DNA of 64,000 bases, from assembly GCA_001507425.1 (NCBI GenBank), contig LMAJ01000036.1, forward strand, positions 1-64,000, written 5' to 3'. The notes beneath the pieces were generated by a model. That model did no database searches. It had not been told where the DNA came from and saw only the letters and a program-made list of their open reading frames with translations. This document shows positions 61,503 to 64,000 of the stretch, in pieces. Made by a program: the position numbers and the translations under genes. Source of the DNA: Flavobacteriaceae bacterium CRH (lineage in GTDB: Bacteria; Bacteroidota; Bacteroidia; Flavobacteriales; Flavobacteriaceae). Position 1 is the stretch's first letter. The number at the start of each line of letters is the position of its first letter.

Positions 61503-61985
61503 TTATAGTTTTTTATATTCAGTAAGTAATTGTTCGTAAGTAAGTTCGCTTTCGATAAATTTTCTTTTATCATTTTTGATGAAGAGTGTTGCCGGAATAC
61601 TTCCCGACCATGAAGGATCAATACGATCGATATATTCTTGTGGATTGCTTTCATTTAAAAGGAAAACGGGATTTTTAAGATTTTTTCTTTTCACAAAAGG
61701 TTCTACATTAGAAATTAGTTTCGATTTAAAATCAACGCTAACCAACAATACCGCCAATTTCTCTGATTTATATGCTGCTCCAAGTTTTTCAAAATTGGGT
61801 AATTCCTTAATACATGGCGCGCACCAGGTCGCCCAGAAGTTTACGACGTATGTACTGTCTTTTCCATTTTTGATTCTTTCCTGAAGCTGGTCTACGTTTA
61901 TCAGCTTTACTTTCTGACTTTGAGCCGTTAATGAAAAGACTAAGCATGCAAAAAGGAAAATCTTAAAAGCTTTTATTTCTTTCAT
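61503..61985 (-). CDS. TlpA-family disulfide reductase
   Basis: 160 residues from ATG at 61985. Signal peptide (about 1-22, ending LTAQS) and thioredoxin fold with C55-AP-C58 in FWATWCAPCIKE. Reduces periplasmic disulfides, often for cytochrome c maturation. First gene of the operon with the redoxin gene; the minus strand reads TATATTTG at 62029-62036 as a possible -7 element. Confidence 0.88.
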   Translation of the reverse strand: MKEIKAFKIFLFACLVFSLTAQSQKVKLINVDQLQERIKNGKDSTYVVNFWATWCAPCIKELPNFEKLGAAYKSEKLAVLLVSVDFKSKLISNVEPFVKRKNLKNPVFLLNESNPQEYIDRIDPSWSGSIPATLFIKNDKRKFIESELTYEQLLTEYKKL

Positions 61986-62230
61986 ACAATTATATGGTAT
62001 TTCCCTTGAGTTAGGCAATTGTTTATTACAAATATAAAACTAATGCAATTTTAAAAATTGTAATTTATTGTTAATAAATATCTTTCAAAAACATTTAAAA
62101 ATAGAATTTCAAGTCAAACTTCAGATTGTCTATTTCAGCATTTACTTTGTCCGTTTCCGCAAAATTTCAATATGAAAACAAACGCCAACTCCGCAAATTT
62201 GTCCTGTTTAACAACTTAAAAATTAAAATC

Positions 62231-62614
62231 ATGAATGCAAAAACAACAAAAATTATTTACTGGACAGGTATTATTTTAACTTCTTTATGGTTTGGCGCCA
62301 GCGGTTTCTTTGAACTTACAACCAACAAAATTGTTTGGGATATTACAGTGCAATTAGGCTATCCGCCTCATTTTATTTATTTGCTTGGCGTATTTAAAGC
62401 GCTGGGAGTAATCACTTTATTAATTCCAAACAAATTACTTCGTTTAAAAGAGTGGGTATTTGCAGGGATATTTTTCGACATTACTTTTGCCTTTTTCTCA
62501 AAAGTCGCAGTATTAGGTTTTGCAGCAACAACAGATGCAATTATTGCTTTTATAATGGTAAGTGTGACTTACTTTATGTTTAGAAGATTATATTCTGCAA
62601 CATATACTACTTAA
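62231..62614 (+). CDS. DoxX-like membrane protein
   Basis: 127 residues from ATG at 62231; four membrane helices (about 7-25, 42-62, 70-90, 95-118). The pattern IYWTGIILTSLWFGASGFFEL and LGYPPHFIYLLGVFKALG is that of the DoxX-like family. Its role is not defined; often it lies next to redox or stress genes, as here. Confidence 0.85.
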   Translation: MNAKTTKIIYWTGIILTSLWFGASGFFELTTNKIVWDITVQLGYPPHFIYLLGVFKALGVITLLIPNKLLRLKEWVFAGIFFDITFAFFSKVAVLGFAATTDAIIAFIMVSVTYFMFRRLYSATYTT

Positions 62615-62982
62615 GCTGCAGAGTAATCACAAGTTAAAGCCTCATTTTTTCACGCAGATTTTAAAAAGATTTAAGCTGATCTAAGCAGATAATTTATTTC
62701 TTATTCTAAAATTAAATCTGCTCTAATCTGCAAAATCTGCGTGAAAAAAAAAATCAATTTAATCCTTTTAATCTGTGGCTTTAAAACCAAAGTTTACATT
62801 TTAATCTCGCAAAGTCGCGAAGTCGCAAAGTTTAATTTCTTTGAAACTTCGCGACTACCTTTTATTGTACAAATATGTCTTAATAATATATGACCTTTAT
62901 AACAAATAAATTTGAGCTTTTCAACAAAACAACCAATATTGCTTCCACACTAAATTTGTAATGAATTTAAAACACAATTACA
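62615..62982. repeat. Intergenic region with composite repeats
   Basis: No gene seen. It contains an inverted repeat at 62645-62753 (CACGCAGATTTT against AAAATCTGCGTG with repeated AGCAGAT words), the AATCTGTGGCT word shared with 55.07 kb, and CGCAAAGTCGCGAAGTCGCA-type repeats at 62805-62857. A TAAATTTG -7 element for the following gene is at 62951-62958. Confidence 0.75.
62951..62958 (+). promoter_or_regulatory. Bacteroidetes-type -7 element
   Basis: TAAATTTG, 24 bases before the SDR ATG. The -33 TTG is not at the expected distance. Confidence 0.45.
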
Positions 62983-63861
62983 ATGAACAAAATATGGTTT
63001 ATTACAGGAAGTTCTCGCGGATTAGGACGTAATCTTACCGAAGCGGTTTTAGAAAGCGGTGACAAAGTTGCTGCAACTGCAAGAGACATTAATCAGTTAA
63101 ATGATTTGAAAGAAAGATTTAAAGATCAAATTTTACCCATTAAATTAGATGTTACTAATTATGATCAGGTTCACGAAGCAGTTAATGAAGCAGTTCAACA
63201 TTTCGGTCGCATTGATGTTTTGGTCAACAACGCAGGATTCGGAATCATTGGCGCTGCGGAAGCTTTTACAAACGAACAGGTTCGCAGTCAGTTAGAAACT
63301 AATTTATATGCACCAATCGAAATTACACGTGCCGTATTGCCTTATATGCGCAAACAGAAATCAGGTCGCATTTTGCAAATTAGTTCTGTTGGTGGTCGCG
63401 TTGGAAATCCGGGGTTGACGATGTATCAGGCTGCAAAATTTGGTTTAGGAGGTTTTACTGAAGCTTTAGCGAAAGAAGTTGCCTCTCTTGGCATATTGGT
63501 AACCAGCGTAGAACCAGGCGGTTTTCGTACGGATTGGGCAGGCGCATCGATGACGTATGCCGAAGATATTGAAGGTTATGAAATGGTAAAACAACGTACG
63601 GATTTCTTTAAAGGCGGAAATTTTGTTCCGGTTGGAGATCCGGAAAAAGCGGCGAAAGTTATGGTTGATTTAGCTTCACATCCAAATCCGCCGATGCATC
63701 TTGTGTTGGGAAGCGAGGCAATTGGTCTTCTAAAAAATGCTGACCAAGCCCGAGAAGAAGAAATGGAAAAATGGATGGATGTAAGTTTATCTACAGATCA
63801 CGATGATTCCGAAAACTTTCTTAATACAGCGTTGGGTAAATTGTATAGTGATAAAAAATAA
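62983..63861 (+). CDS. Short-chain dehydrogenase/reductase
   Basis: 292 residues. Classical SDR with TGSSRGLG (8-15), NNAG, S134-S135, Y148-x3-K152 (YQAAK). The exact substrate is unknown; the EPGGFRTDWAGASM segment is typical of a group of bacterial SDRs often near DoxX-like genes. Complete, ends 139 bases before the window edge. Confidence 0.9.
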   Translation: MNKIWFITGSSRGLGRNLTEAVLESGDKVAATARDINQLNDLKERFKDQILPIKLDVTNYDQVHEAVNEAVQHFGRIDVLVNNAGFGIIGAAEAFTNEQVRSQLETNLYAPIEITRAVLPYMRKQKSGRILQISSVGGRVGNPGLTMYQAAKFGLGGFTEALAKEVASLGILVTSVEPGGFRTDWAGASMTYAEDIEGYEMVKQRTDFFKGGNFVPVGDPEKAAKVMVDLASHPNPPMHLVLGSEAIGLLKNADQAREEEMEKWMDVSLSTDHDDSENFLNTALGKLYSDKK

Positions 63862-63881
63862 ATTTCAATGACAATTGTAAA

Positions 63882-63946
63882 AATCAATATCAATATCAAT
63901 GTCAATCTCAATGTCAAATGTCAATCTCAATGTCAAATGTCAATAG
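63882..63946. repeat. TCAAT-type short tandem repeat
   Basis: Ten iterations of (A/G/C)TCAAT with two GTCAAAT variants. Likely a slippage-prone tract. Confidence 0.85.
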
Positions 63947-63972
63947 CAAAAATGTATTACGCATAAATTTTT

Positions 63973-63990
63973 AAACACATAGAAACATAG
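63973..63990. repeat. Copy of the AAACACATAGAAACATAG word
   Basis: Identical to the terminus of the element at 17166-17365 and related to 55221-55238. Confidence 0.8.
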
Positions 63991-64000
63991 TTTTTCTTTG

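Noticed and set aside
1..64000. tRNA, rRNA or known riboswitches
   Set aside because: No cloverleaf, rRNA-like or canonical riboswitch pattern was noticed by eye. A covariance-model scan would be decisive and could not be run.

Overview
The window looks like a chromosomal segment of a Flavobacterium or a close relative (Bacteroidetes, Flavobacteriaceae). Supporting signs are the AT-rich sequence, the near absence of Shine-Dalgarno sites, Bacteroidetes-type promoters (TTG, about 19-21 bases, then TAnnTTTG) ahead of several genes, a type IX secretion sorting domain, a Bacteroidetes-style type VI module with TssD and VgrG, and short intergenic repeats typical of the genus. No rRNA, tRNA or CRISPR array was seen.

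Layout. 1-3.9 kb: a minus-strand signalling block with a sensor protein built from near-identical 92-residue HAMP repeats (cut by the window edge), two CheY-like regulators and a CHASE3-type histidine kinase. 4.1-6.8 kb: a solitary IS1595-type zinc-ribbon protein, a roadblock-like protein and a processive glycosyltransferase. 7.2-9.7 kb: an AhpD-like protein and an ECF42-type sigma factor with its YCII/DGPF partner. 9.8-14.7 kb: a tight kaiC-kaiB-kaiB-histidine kinase-response regulator-AraC operon with a very good promoter. 14.7-20.5 kb: hydrolase, AraC regulator and oxidoreductases. 20.8-26.7 kb: a LytS/LytTR-type two-component pair next to a large T9SS-secreted leucine-rich-repeat protein. 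26.8-31.7 kb: an orphan T6SS island (tssD, vgrG, candidate effector, candidate immunity gene, DUF2931 lipoprotein). 31.9-38.1 kb: a phosphopantetheinyl transferase and an A-T-reductase NRPS-like enzyme, then a membrane LytTR regulator and an acyltransferase. 38.7-41.5 kb: bacteriophytochrome and heme oxygenase. 41.6-46.4 kb: a repeat-rich accessory stretch with a palindrome cluster, a dGTPase-family gene, a RAYT transposase bounded by REP-like palindromes, a toxin remnant with a barstar-like immunity gene, an XRE regulator and a frameshifted lipoprotein. 48.7-60 kb: an NRPS-independent siderophore cluster with a MATE exporter and a LuxR-type regulator. 60.2-64 kb: a broken DUF6934 gene, two thioredoxin-fold proteins, a DoxX-like protein and an SDR.

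How the genes may work together. The Kai operon encodes a complete KaiBC-kinase-regulator chain without KaiA. The phytochrome operon about 25 kb away makes its own biliverdin, so the region holds both a timing-like and a red-light-sensing module. In the siderophore cluster, a PLP decarboxylase would make a diamine, an FAD enzyme would N-hydroxylate it, GNAT domains would acylate it, and two IucA/IucC synthetases would join the arms. A matching palindrome (TTTAGA-N5-TCTAAA) lies just downstream of the -7 element both of this operon and of the adjacent regulator gene, which suggests one shared, probably iron-responsive, repressor. The strongest candidates for new biology are the Kai operon, the REP/RAYT and toxin-remnant neighbourhood, the nested palindrome cluster at 41.7-42.1 kb, and the orphan T6SS effector module.
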